20,259 nucleotides of DNA from JAXGPP01 sp964436865 (GTDB lineage: Bacteria > Planctomycetota > Planctomycetia > Pirellulales > Thermoguttaceae): assembly GCA_964436865.1 (NCBI GenBank), contig CAYTFK010000095.1, positions 1 to 20,259 on the forward strand, in the 5' to 3' direction. The notes beneath the pieces were generated by a model. That model was not told the origin of the DNA and did not search any database. It saw only the letters and a list, made by a program, of their open reading frames with translations. Shown here piece by piece: positions 6,717 through 14,385 of the stretch. Numbering within the stretch: the first letter of the stretch is position 1; every line of letters starts with the position of its first letter. The translations under genes were made by a program, and so were the position numbers.

Positions 6717-9700
6717 ATGCTCGGACATGGACGTCCGAACCGATCGCCGGAGGATATTCGCAGACGGATCTGGCTCGCCGGCGGTTGGGCAAACCGGCTA
6801 ATGCTGGGATTGGTCTTGGCGATCGTTCTGCGCTTGCCGGCCGAGGCGGCTTCGACAATCCGCCTGCGGATTGCCTGGGGGGGCGGCGCGGCGCGGATCT
6901 GGCAGGGCGAAATCTCCGCTCCCGGCGCAGTCGTGTCCGATCCACGCCCATTGGGCATCGAAGCCGACGAACCCGGTTCGATGTGGATTGAGGACGGGCG
7001 CCTGATGGTACGCCAACGTAGCCTGCGGACCTACGACGGCGTCGATCTGCTGGTCGACGGGGCTCTCAATGGCATGCTGGCGGTTCGGCTGGAATCGGAC
7101 GATGCCCCTGGAGCCAGACTCATCGAGATCCCGCTCGAACTCCTGCTTCGCGACCAGCACAATTCGAGCCTCGACGAGAAGGGGAACCGACTCCTGGTGC
7201 GCCGTGCGCCGGACGATGTTCTCCGCGTGCAGGTCAAACAGACGCACCTGGTATTTACTCCTGGCGCTGCGTTCCAATTCGACGTGCAGCCGCACCTCTT
7301 GCCGGTAGTCGCCGGCACCAAGGTTCGCGTTCGGGTCGAGTTGCGGCGTGCCCGTTCGAGCGAGACGCTTTGGTCACACGAGCGCGACCTCACCACCGGC
7401 GAAACCGCTTCGTGGCCCGAGGAGATCGTGCTGCCCAAGGAAGAGGGCGTATACGATGTGGTGATCACTGCCGCCCATGCCGGCATGCTCCGGCTCCCCC
7501 CGCCGAAAATCTCGCCTTTGGACTGGGTCAAGCAATCGATCGCCGAGCGCAAGGTCCAGCTCCTGGTGCTCGCAGAAGAACCTGAGCCCTCCAATGCCGT
7601 CACCGACGCAGCCCTCAAGCCGGTCGTCGAGATCAACCCGGTGAACCCCTCCTGGTGGGAACGGTTCTCTGCGCTGCCGCAGTGGCGGATCGGGCCGCGA
7701 CTGGCGCGCGGTCCGCTGGGAAGTGGTCACCGCGGCACGCGAACACACGCGCTCGGCGAACTGGTCGAGCTGGCTCCGGGGCGCGGCGAGCCGAGTTGGG
7801 AAGCCTACACTCTCCCGATCGATTCCCCCGGCCGGCCGCACATTCTGGAAATCGACTACCCAAGCGACGTTCCGCAAACGATGGGCATCAGCGTGGTCGA
7901 GCCGAACGACGCCGGCGCCGTCTATCCGATGGGTCTCGATTCGGGCTTCGAACTGGCGGCAGACGTTACCGGAATCACGCCTCCGCCGCGTTGGCTCCGC
8001 CACCGCATCCTGTTCTGGCCGCGGACCCGATCGCCGATGGTGCTCGTGACCAACCGCCGCGACGACGCGCCGGTCATTTTCGGCAAGATCCGTGTTCTCG
8101 CAATTGAAGGCGCCGTGCCGCGCGCCTTTTCCGCCCGCGTCGAATCAGGTCGATTGCTGGCCGGATACCTCGACAAACCGCTGTTTCCCGAGAACTTTTC
8201 CGCCAGCGAAGCGATCGGCGGCGCGAGCGATCTCGGCGTGGATGATTGGCTCACCTTTTACCAGGGAGGAACACGGCTCGTCGAGTACCTCAACCACGTC
8301 GGCTACAACGGATTGATGCTCTCCGTGATGGCCGACGGCAGCGCGATCTACCCCAGCGCCGTACTCGAACCGACACCCCGATACGACACCGGCGTCTTTC
8401 TCGATTCCGGGCAGGACCCGGTGCGCAAGGACGTGCTGGAGATGCTGTTGCGGTTATTCGACCGCGAGCAGATGCGTCTGATTCCGGCCCTCGATTTCAG
8501 CGCCCCGCTGCCCGAACTTGAGGCCATTGCGCGCAGCGGCGGCCCTGAAGCGGAAGGGCTGCGATGGGTAAATGCCCAGGGACGAACGTGGACCGACGTC
8601 TATGCCGCCGAACGTGGCGCGGCGGCCTATTACAACGTGCTCCATCCCCGCGTGCAGCAGGCAATGCTCGGCGCGGTGCGCGAGCTGATCGCCCGCTACG
8701 GGGAACATCCCTCCTTCGCCGGCTTGGCGCTGCAATTGTCAGGTTTCGGATACGCCCAGCTTCCCGGTCCGGATTGGGGACTGGACGACGCCACCGTCGG
8801 CCAGTTCCAACGCGATCTCAAGCTTGCCATCCCCGGAAGCGGGCCGGGACGGTTTGCCGAACGCGCGCAGTTCTTAATGAGCCGCTGTCCGCGGGATTGG
8901 CTCCAGTGGCGCGCCGTCGAGTTGGCCAAATTCTACCGCCGCGTCGAGGCCGAAGTGAAAGCGACTCGCCCCGACGCGCGGTTGTATCTTGCCGGTGCCA
9001 ACATGTTCGCCGGGGAGGAATGGGAGCGCCAATTGCGGCCGACGCTGCCCCAGCGACTGACGAATATCACCGAGGCTCTGCTCCGGGTGGGCATCGACGC
9101 GCGGCAGTTTGAGGCCGAGGGACCAGTGGTGCTCCGCACCGAGCAGATTGTTCCTCGCTGGTCGCTGGCACGCCAGGCGGTGAACCTCGAGATCCAGCAG
9201 ATGCCCGACATGGACGCCTACTTCCAGAGCACACCGGTGGCGGGCAGCCTGTTCTTCCACCCACCCCAAGAGTTGCGGCTGGCCTCCTTCGACGAGAAGC
9301 GGCCGTTCAAGAATAGCTACATGTGGCTGGCGACCCAGGCAGTGCCGGCCGACCACCAGAACCGGCGGCGTTTCGTCCACGCCCTGGCGACGATCGATTC
9401 GCAGGCGATGTTCGACGGCGGCTGGCAGTTGCCGCTCGGGCAGGAAGACTCGCTCCGCGACATCGCTGCCGCGTATCGGCGATTGCCGAACGTGCGGTTC
9501 CAGCGACTTGACGAGCAGCCCGGCACCGCCTCCTCTCAGCCGGTGACGGTTCGCCATGCGACTGTCGGCGGGGCAACCTATGCCTATTTCGCCAATGATG
9601 CGCCATTTCCCTCGCAGCTTAACGTACAACTCGATCTGCCGGCGGGCACCACCGTCGAGGAATTGAGCGGCCGCCGGCCGCTGAGACCAATTGCCGAAGT

Positions 9701-10637
9701 CGGCGATGGCCGCTTTCTGAATGTGGATCTCGAGCCTTACGATCTCGTGGCGGTCCGCTTCGACTCTCCCGGCGTGCGGCTGCTCCGGGCACGCGTCGCC
9801 TGGTCTGCCGAGGTCCGCCAGGCGCTTGAGCGGCGGATCAGCGACTTGCTCGACCGAGCGGCGGTACTTCGCGACGCGTCACCCTCGCAGACACTGGCAA
9901 ATGCCGGTTTCGATCAACCTGCCGGCGGCGATGCCTTGCCAGGCTGGCTCTCGTCGGCGCCGGAAGGCACGCGAGTCGAACTCGACGGCAAGCAGAAGCA
10001 TGGGGGCATCGCCGCCTTGCGAATGGCAAGCACGGGGCCGGCCGCGACGCTCGTGAGCGAGCCGTTTGACCCGCCGACTACCGGCCGCCTGACCGTCTCT
10101 CTATGGCTTCGCACCAGTGACGCCACACGGCAACCCGCGGTTCGCGTGGCGCTGGTCGGCCGCTACAACGGGCGGGATCTTCTCTCCAGCGTGTACGTCG
10201 GCCAGGCCTGGGGCGGCCACCTGCCGGCTCGGGATCTCAATACTGAGTGGGAATGGCTGCCCATCGAAGTGAAGGACTTGCCGCTCTATGGCCTCTCCAG
10301 GCTGCAGCTTCGCATCGATCTGCTTGGGCCTGGCGAGGTGTGGATTGACGACGTCGGCCTGCGGCCGCTCGAGTTCAGCGAACGCGAGCGAGCGCAGTTG
10401 CTCATGCTCCTGACGCCCGCCAAGACCAAGCTCGAACGCGGTCACGTGGGCGATTGCCTCGGCGTGCTCGAAGGCTACTGGCCGCGTTTCCTCGCGGCCA
10501 ATGTCCCCCTGCCACCCGCAGCAGTCAGCCGCGCGGTCGAACCGCCGCGGCGTGCCGCTCTTCCCGCGCCGCCCCAGACCGAACGTTCAGCCGGGATTCT
10601 CGATCGCATGAAGGGCTGGCTGCCTGCCTGGCGGTAG
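6717..10637 (+). CDS. Very large secreted GHL10-like (glycosyl hydrolase-like TIM barrel) protein
   Basis: The product is about 1,306 residues from ATG 6717. A TTG at 6705 and an ATG at 6801 are alternatives; none has a strong ribosome site. A hydrophobic segment near residues 29-43 (MLGLVLAIVLRLPAEA) acts as a signal peptide after a long basic N-region. Order: beta-rich N-terminal domains to about 480. A barrel-like region from about 505 to 770, with VGYNGLMLSVMADGSAIYPS, a RYDTG turn and MRLIPALDF, as in the GHL10/DUF187 proteins that bind or cleave sugars. A region containing WLATQAVPADHQNRRRFVHA near 865-885. Then a jelly-roll-like carbohydrate-binding-type domain about 1060-1218, starting NAGFDQPAGGDALPGW and ending GPGEVWIDDVGLRPLE, and a Pro-rich tail. 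I cannot name catalytic acids. Probably periplasmic or extracellular; substrate unknown. It appears to be monocistronic. Confidence 0.8.
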   Translation: MLGHGRPNRSPEDIRRRIWLAGGWANRLMLGLVLAIVLRLPAEAASTIRLRIAWGGGAARIWQGEISAPGAVVSDPRPLGIEADEPGSMWIEDGRLMVRQRSLRTYDGVDLLVDGALNGMLAVRLESDDAPGARLIEIPLELLLRDQHNSSLDEKGNRLLVRRAPDDVLRVQVKQTHLVFTPGAAFQFDVQPHLLPVVAGTKVRVRVELRRARSSETLWSHERDLTTGETASWPEEIVLPKEEGVYDVVITAAHAGMLRLPPPKISPLDWVKQSIAERKVQLLVLAEEPEPSNAVTDAALKPVVEINPVNPSWWERFSALPQWRIGPRLARGPLGSGHRGTRTHALGELVELAPGRGEPSWEAYTLPIDSPGRPHILEIDYPSDVPQTMGISVVEPNDAGAVYPMGLDSGFELAADVTGITPPPRWLRHRILFWPRTRSPMVLVTNRRDDAPVIFGKIRVLAIEGAVPRAFSARVESGRLLAGYLDKPLFPENFSASEAIGGASDLGVDDWLTFYQGGTRLVEYLNHVGYNGLMLSVMADGSAIYPSAVLEPTPRYDTGVFLDSGQDPVRKDVLEMLLRLFDREQMRLIPALDFSAPLPELEAIARSGGPEAEGLRWVNAQGRTWTDVYAAERGAAAYYNVLHPRVQQAMLGAVRELIARYGEHPSFAGLALQLSGFGYAQLPGPDWGLDDATVGQFQRDLKLAIPGSGPGRFAERAQFLMSRCPRDWLQWRAVELAKFYRRVEAEVKATRPDARLYLAGANMFAGEEWERQLRPTLPQRLTNITEALLRVGIDARQFEAEGPVVLRTEQIVPRWSLARQAVNLEIQQMPDMDAYFQSTPVAGSLFFHPPQELRLASFDEKRPFKNSYMWLATQAVPADHQNRRRFVHALATIDSQAMFDGGWQLPLGQEDSLRDIAAAYRRLPNVRFQRLDEQPGTASSQPVTVRHATVGGATYAYFANDAPFPSQLNVQLDLPAGTTVEELSGRRPLRPIAEVGDGRFLNVDLEPYDLVAVRFDSPGVRLLRARVAWSAEVRQALERRISDLLDRAAVLRDASPSQTLANAGFDQPAGGDALPGWLSSAPEGTRVELDGKQKHGGIAALRMASTGPAATLVSEPFDPPTTGRLTVSLWLRTSDATRQPAVRVALVGRYNGRDLLSSVYVGQAWGGHLPARDLNTEWEWLPIEVKDLPLYGLSRLQLRIDLLGPGEVWIDDVGLRPLEFSERERAQLLMLLTPAKTKLERGHVGDCLGVLEGYWPRFLAANVPLPPAAVSRAVEPPRRAALPAPPQTERSAGILDRMKGWLPAWR

Positions 10638-10668
10638 TGGTCCTGGCCCTCTCCAAGCCGCCATAAAC

Positions 10669-10691
10669 CGGCCGAGTGGCCTGCTCGGCTG
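10669..10691 (+). terminator. Possible hairpin terminator after the large secreted protein
   Basis: GCCGAG (10671-10676) pairs with CTCGGC (10684-10689) across a 7-base loop. One G-T wobble and one C-G pair extend it to 8 pairs. It lies 32 bases past the stop. No T-run follows, so factor-independent termination is doubtful. A second inverted repeat, GTGACC (10698-10703) and GGTCAC (10719-10724), follows and could be an operator of the next gene. Confidence 0.3.
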
Positions 10692-10758
10692 ACTCGAGTG
10701 ACCTATTGTTGAGCTGACGGTCACACTACATTTTCCTCCGGCGGCCATCGGCGGTGCG

Positions 10759-11823
10759 ATGGGATCGATTCTAACGGTTGTTCTGCTTGGCCTGGCCTTC
10801 GGCGCGGTGCAACTCGTTGCGGGACTGCTGATCGGCCGAGGCTTGGCGCGCCACGGTCGCGGCGTGCCGCCGCACGAGGTGGAGCAACTCCAGCAGTACG
10901 CCCGGCAGCTCCATCGCCTCACCGCCAGCGTGGCCGAAGATGTCGAAGGACACCAGCTTGAGATCGGCGAAGCCAACGAGGAGCTCGATTCCGCGCAGCG
11001 CGACGAACAGGGACTGACCCAGACGGTCATCGCCACCGTTCAGCACGTGATGCACATCAACCGACGGCTGCAGCAACGGCTTCATCTGGCCGAAGGAAAG
11101 CTCCAGCAGCAGAGCCAACAGATCGAATCGAGCTTGCTGGCCGCCCATACCGACGCGCTTACCGGCCTGTTGAATCGCCGCGCGTTCGACGCCAATCTCG
11201 ACCGTCTGGCCGCTCAGTGGCAGCGCAAGCGTACGCCATTCTGCCTGCTAGTGCTCGACATCGATTTCTTTAAACAGATCAACGACCGGTACGGGCACGC
11301 TGCGGGAGACGCGGTGCTCAGAACGCTGGGAGAGACTCTGGACCAGACGATTGAGCTGCCAGCGAAAGCGGCCCGCGTGGGTGGCGAAGAGTTTGCTGTC
11401 CTTCTGCCGGGTGGGGGTGCTCGCGAGGCTCGCCGAGCCATCGACCGGATTTACGCTGCGATCGCTTCGGCGCCGTTTGGCTTCGGTCGCATGAAACTCT
11501 CGGTCACCGTGAGCATGGGCCTGGCGATCGCCGCGGCCGACGATACGGCCGCATCCATCTTCCACCGCGCTGACGAGGCGCTCTACGCCTCAAAGCATGC
11601 CGGCCGCAACTGTGCCCACTATCACAACGGGAGAAGCTGCGAACCGGTCCTGCTGGGAGGCTCGAACGACCTCGACCTTATCACGGTGGAACCAAATGAC
11701 GGCAGCGCGGCCCGCGCCGCGCTGCCCGAAGAACTCGTCACGCTGTGCGAGGAGCTTCGCAACCGGTTGGCGGAGGTCTCCCGCAATCCGTCGACGCTCG
11801 TGCGGACGGCTGCGGAAGACTGA
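10759..11823 (+). CDS. Membrane-anchored GGDEF diguanylate cyclase
   Basis: This 354-residue protein makes the second messenger cyclic di-GMP from two GTP, by family. Residues 3-26 are one hydrophobic N-terminal helix. Residues about 38-128 are Gln/Glu-rich and heptad-like, a probable coiled coil for dimerisation. The GGDEF domain spans about 130-288: DALTGLLNRRAF (132-143), DIDFFKQINDRYGHAAGD (167-184), the active-site loop GGEEF (208-212), and SMGLAIA plus the ADEALYASKHAGRN helix at 271-284. The allosteric RxxD inhibitory site normally upstream of the loop is not present: the equivalent positions are Glu199 and Ala202. No PAS, GAF or receiver domain is visible; the signal may come through the coiled coil. 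Residues 295-354 form an unassigned tail. It is convergent with the ferritin gene, 15 bases away. Start at ATG 10759; the ribosome site is weak. Confidence 0.92.
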   Translation: MGSILTVVLLGLAFGAVQLVAGLLIGRGLARHGRGVPPHEVEQLQQYARQLHRLTASVAEDVEGHQLEIGEANEELDSAQRDEQGLTQTVIATVQHVMHINRRLQQRLHLAEGKLQQQSQQIESSLLAAHTDALTGLLNRRAFDANLDRLAAQWQRKRTPFCLLVLDIDFFKQINDRYGHAAGDAVLRTLGETLDQTIELPAKAARVGGEEFAVLLPGGGAREARRAIDRIYAAIASAPFGFGRMKLSVTVSMGLAIAAADDTAASIFHRADEALYASKHAGRNCAHYHNGRSCEPVLLGGSNDLDLITVEPNDGSAARAALPEELVTLCEELRNRLAEVSRNPSTLVRTAAED

Positions 11824-11838
11824 TGCCGGCAACGCCCG

Positions 11839-12327
11839 CTAGCTGCGGCTGCCGAGTTGGTGGTCCAGCATGAACAGGCCGTTGGGCGACCCGGCCACGA
11901 GCCGTGCCTTCTGCAGGATGGCATCGGCGCGAGCCTCTTCCTCGACCTGCTCCGAGACGAACCATTGCAGGAAGTTGTAGGTCGCGTGATCCTTTTCGGA
12001 CACGGCGAGTTCGACCAGGCGATTGATCATGCCGGTAACTTCCTCTTCGTGCTTCATCGTGTCTTCGAAGACCGCAACCGGCGTGTCCCACGAAGCCGGA
12101 GGTGTGTTGATCTGCTTGAGCGCCGGCCGTCCGCGGCGCTCAATGATGTACTCCAAAATCTTCATGGCGTGCTCCATCTCCTCCTTGCTCTGCAGCCGCA
12201 TCCAGCGGCCGAAGCCCGTGAGGTTAATGGCGTCGCAATGGATGGCCATCGCCAAATAAAGGTAACTGGAGTACATCTCGGCATTGATCTGGGCGTTCAG
12301 GGCATCCTGTACCTTCTGGCTGAGCAT
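11839..12327 (-). CDS. ftnA: Ferritin, non-heme (FtnA-type)
   Basis: This 162-residue iron-storage protein oxidises Fe(II) and stores it as a mineral in a 24-mer cytoplasmic shell, by family knowledge. ATG 12327 has AAGGAG 8 bases upstream. The open frame extends 30 codons further up, but that part is Arg-rich and not ferritin-like. The full ferroxidase set is present at the classical FtnA positions: Glu17, Tyr24, Glu50, His53, Glu94, Gln127 and Glu130, with Glu49 and Glu126 available for the third iron site. No haem-binding Met typical of bacterioferritin is apparent at the equivalent helix, which favours FtnA. The start MLSQKVQDALNAQINAEMYS is characteristic. I see no clear Fur box upstream; GATAAT at 12442-12447 on the minus strand is a weak -10 candidate. 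Convergent with the GGDEF gene. Confidence 0.95.
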   Translation of the reverse strand: MLSQKVQDALNAQINAEMYSSYLYLAMAIHCDAINLTGFGRWMRLQSKEEMEHAMKILEYIIERRGRPALKQINTPPASWDTPVAVFEDTMKHEEEVTGMINRLVELAVSEKDHATYNFLQWFVSEQVEEEARADAILQKARLVAGSPNGLFMLDHQLGSRS

Positions 12328-12517
12328 CGCTTTCTCCTTGGAGCAGGTTCGTTGAATCGTTGCGGCCGAAAAAATCCTCACCCGAGCCCGCCCGCATTGC
12401 GATCGCGCTGCGGGCACCCGAGCTTTCCTACTCGATCAAACATTATCAGGCCACTTATTGTCGCGTCTTGCCGCCCGGAGACAAGGGCTGAGGCCGTACT
12501 GCTTTGCAGGCAACGAG

Positions 12518-13690
12518 TTACCGCGCGTCAAACTCCTCGCTCGCTTCAACTAGCACGGTCAGGTTCTCCGGCTTCACGCGCGGCGAGACCGAGCAGGCGC
12601 TCGATAGGATATAGCCGCCCCCCGGGCTCCCCATCTCCAGACGCCACAAGGCGTCGCGACGCACCTCTTCGCGGCTTTTGGCCAACAGCGTATTCACCGG
12701 GTCGATGTTCCCTTTAAAGAATACCCGGCCGCCCACGCGCTGCTTCGCATCGGCCAAGTCGACACTCCCCAGCGGCGGAGGGTCAAGCGTGTCGATACCG
12801 TCGATCCCTGTGTCGGCCATCCGCTCCAGCCGATCGCCGATATTGCCGCAGGTGTGGACATAGACGGGCACTCCCGTGGCGTGGACCTGCCGCACAACCT
12901 CCGCTTCGTAAGGCATCACGAACTGCTCGTACTGCCTTGGCGAGATGAAACCGGCCCCGGCAAAAGCCGACGAGATCAGCACCGCGTCCACTCCCCGCCG
13001 CGCCTGTCGCAACGCCAGATCGGCCGTCCCCCGGGTGTAAGCGGCGAGGATCGCATGGCATTTGTCCGGGTAGTCGATCAGATGCATCAACGCCTCGGAA
13101 TACCCGAACAGTTCCATCAATTGCGTGAACGGGGAGAAGACTTCGCTATGCACCGAAAGCCGGCCGCCGGCGGCGCTTTGCACCAGGTCGACGGTACGGA
13201 ACACGTACTCCGGCCAGTAGTTGTCAAAGTCGGGCTCATAGGGTTCCAGGCCGAAATAGAATGGGTATTTCAGTCCGCCCAGCCCGTGCGGATCGTCGTA
13301 GTAGATCCGCTCCGGATCGACCTGGTGAATCGTCGGACGCCGCGATCCGCCCCGTGCCATGTGGTGTGCATTGTCATCGGCCGGGCAGCGGGCCGTGTCG
13401 CCATTGATGAAATACACCGTCTGGCTTCCATCGGCTGCGGTCGCGATCCGTTCGACGTAGCGATTCCAGTCGGGATCGGTCCCCAGTAGGTTGACCAGCA
13501 CGCCGTCGAACCGATAGCGATCGGCCAGTGCAACCAGCGCTCGCGAGAAGCCCTCGCTCGTGAACCACATCTCGGCCGGCGGAATGCCGGTGTTGAGCAG
13601 GTAATGGCCGATCGCCAATTGGCACATCACCGGCACCCGATCCACCGGTTCGTGCCGCATCGCCGCCGCAACTCGCTCGCGCCCGTTCAT
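12518..13690 (-). CDS. Uroporphyrinogen decarboxylase-family protein (MtaA/MtbA-like methyltransferase fold)
   Basis: The product has 390 residues and starts at ATG 13690, whose A is also the last base of the upstream TGA (TGATG). AAAGAGG lies about 9 bases upstream. The URO-D TIM barrel (PF01208) opens with MNGRERVAAAMRHEPVDRVP. HTCGN (279-283) and SSACS (364-368) supply His279, Cys281 and Cys366, the H-x-C...C zinc set of methylcobamide:thiol methyltransferases (MtaA/MtbA type). Classical HemE does not use these residues. This favours a corrinoid- or thiol-dependent methyl transfer role over haem synthesis, by inference. KGNIDPVNTLL (326-336) and YILSSACSVSP are also typical of this subgroup. 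No corrinoid protein is nearby. It is co-transcribed with the DUF971 gene. The family is certain; the substrate is unknown. Confidence 0.85.
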   Translation of the reverse strand: MNGRERVAAAMRHEPVDRVPVMCQLAIGHYLLNTGIPPAEMWFTSEGFSRALVALADRYRFDGVLVNLLGTDPDWNRYVERIATAADGSQTVYFINGDTARCPADDNAHHMARGGSRRPTIHQVDPERIYYDDPHGLGGLKYPFYFGLEPYEPDFDNYWPEYVFRTVDLVQSAAGGRLSVHSEVFSPFTQLMELFGYSEALMHLIDYPDKCHAILAAYTRGTADLALRQARRGVDAVLISSAFAGAGFISPRQYEQFVMPYEAEVVRQVHATGVPVYVHTCGNIGDRLERMADTGIDGIDTLDPPPLGSVDLADAKQRVGGRVFFKGNIDPVNTLLAKSREEVRRDALWRLEMGSPGGGYILSSACSVSPRVKPENLTVLVEASEEFDAR

Positions 13691-13995
13691 CAAGACGACC
13701 TCTTTCCGAGTTCCCGGAGCAGTTCCAACGGGTAGATCCCCGTCGTATGCCGGTCGCTGAAATGAATGCTGTACCCGTAATTGCCCACCGGATGCATGGC
13801 GGCAATCTTCAATTCGCCATCGGGCGTCGAAAGCGTGATCTGCCCGCTGCCGGATCGCTGCCGCTCGGTATTGCAGGTCGCGCACGGGCATCGCCGCCGC
13901 AACTCGGCAACCTCGTACTCGCGGATCTGGCCGTCGTCCCATTCGATCGCGAGGACCTTGCCTTTCAGTTTCAGACTCACAGGCTGCGCGGCCAT
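13690..13995 (-). CDS. DUF971 (gamma-butyrobetaine hydroxylase N-terminal-like) protein
   Basis: This 101-residue protein matches the DUF971 family (PF06155). The hallmarks are a first strand pair with LAIEWDDGQIREYEVAELRR (15-34), CPCATC (36-41) and VGNYGYSIHFSDRHTTGIYP (70-89). The cysteine cluster C36, C38 and C41 suggests zinc or Fe-S contact; related proteins are fused to 2-oxoglutarate dioxygenases or linked to Mrp/ApbC-type Fe-S proteins. I chose ATG 13995 (weak GGTGAG site nearby) because conserved sequence begins about there; the frame could extend 19 codons further up. Its stop is shared with the UroD-like start (TGATG), so the two are probably translated together. The specific function is unknown. 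Confidence 0.85.
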   Translation of the reverse strand: MAAQPVSLKLKGKVLAIEWDDGQIREYEVAELRRRCPCATCNTERQRSGSGQITLSTPDGELKIAAMHPVGNYGYSIHFSDRHTTGIYPLELLRELGKRSS

Positions 13996-14052
13996 GGACT
14001 CACCGTTTGGGGTGACTGTTCCGCGGGGGCCACCGAGGGCAGCGGGCCCCAC

Positions 14053-14096
14053 TCTTCAGTCAAATAGCGTTCGTCGGTTCTTGCGGCGACTGAAGA
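14053..14096. repeat. Inverted repeat, 9-bp perfect arms
   Basis: TCTTCAGTC (14053-14061) and GACTGAAGA (14088-14096) are perfect reverse complements around a 26-base loop. Within the loop, CGTCG and CGGCG can pair with one G-U, extending the structure. No T-run follows on either strand, so a terminator is unlikely. It could be a regulatory hairpin in the DUF971 leader or a dispersed palindrome. Confidence 0.5.
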
Positions 14097-14106
14097 AGAC
14101 GCCAGT

Positions 14107-14123
14107 CTCTGCCCAAGGCAGAG
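14107..14123. repeat. Short tight hairpin, 7-bp stem and 3-base loop
   Basis: CTCTGCC (14107-14113), loop CAA, GGCAGAG (14117-14123). It lies 11 bases from the preceding inverted repeat and has no T-run. It may be a REP-like palindromic element; the copy number cannot be judged from this window. Confidence 0.45.
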
Positions 14124-14385
14124 CTACGACGTCCTGGATGAGCAACATCATAGCGCGTTGCCATCCCTCCGGCTAGCGGTTGTCCGACGGGCGGAGCGGA
14201 GGTGATAATAGACAGCCGCATTTGGCCAAAAACGCCCGGCCGCAGTCCGTTGCGACCTGCGTGAGATGGGTTGCGTGTGAGGGCGTGTCGCCTTGCCTCA
14301 TGCTTCCCATCTGCCGGCCCAACCTCCGTCGATCCCGTCCACCCCCCCTTCGCGGACCATCAGCCCCACGTTCCCTCATACCCGC

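Larger units (their letters stand above)
13996..14385. other. 390-base intergenic region with two inverted repeats
   Basis: I see no gene here; ORFs on both strands lack family signals. It separates the divergent DUF971 and MFS genes and so should hold both promoters, but no convincing -35/-10 pair is visible. It holds two stem-loops (14053-14096 and 14107-14123). From 14300 to 14385 the plus strand is C-rich and codes for nothing recognisable. Confidence 0.6.

Noticed and set aside
11857..12717. A 286-codon plus-strand ORF over the ferritin region
   Set aside because: Antisense to ferritin, whose ferroxidase residues are all in place; the plus frame shows no recognisable protein.
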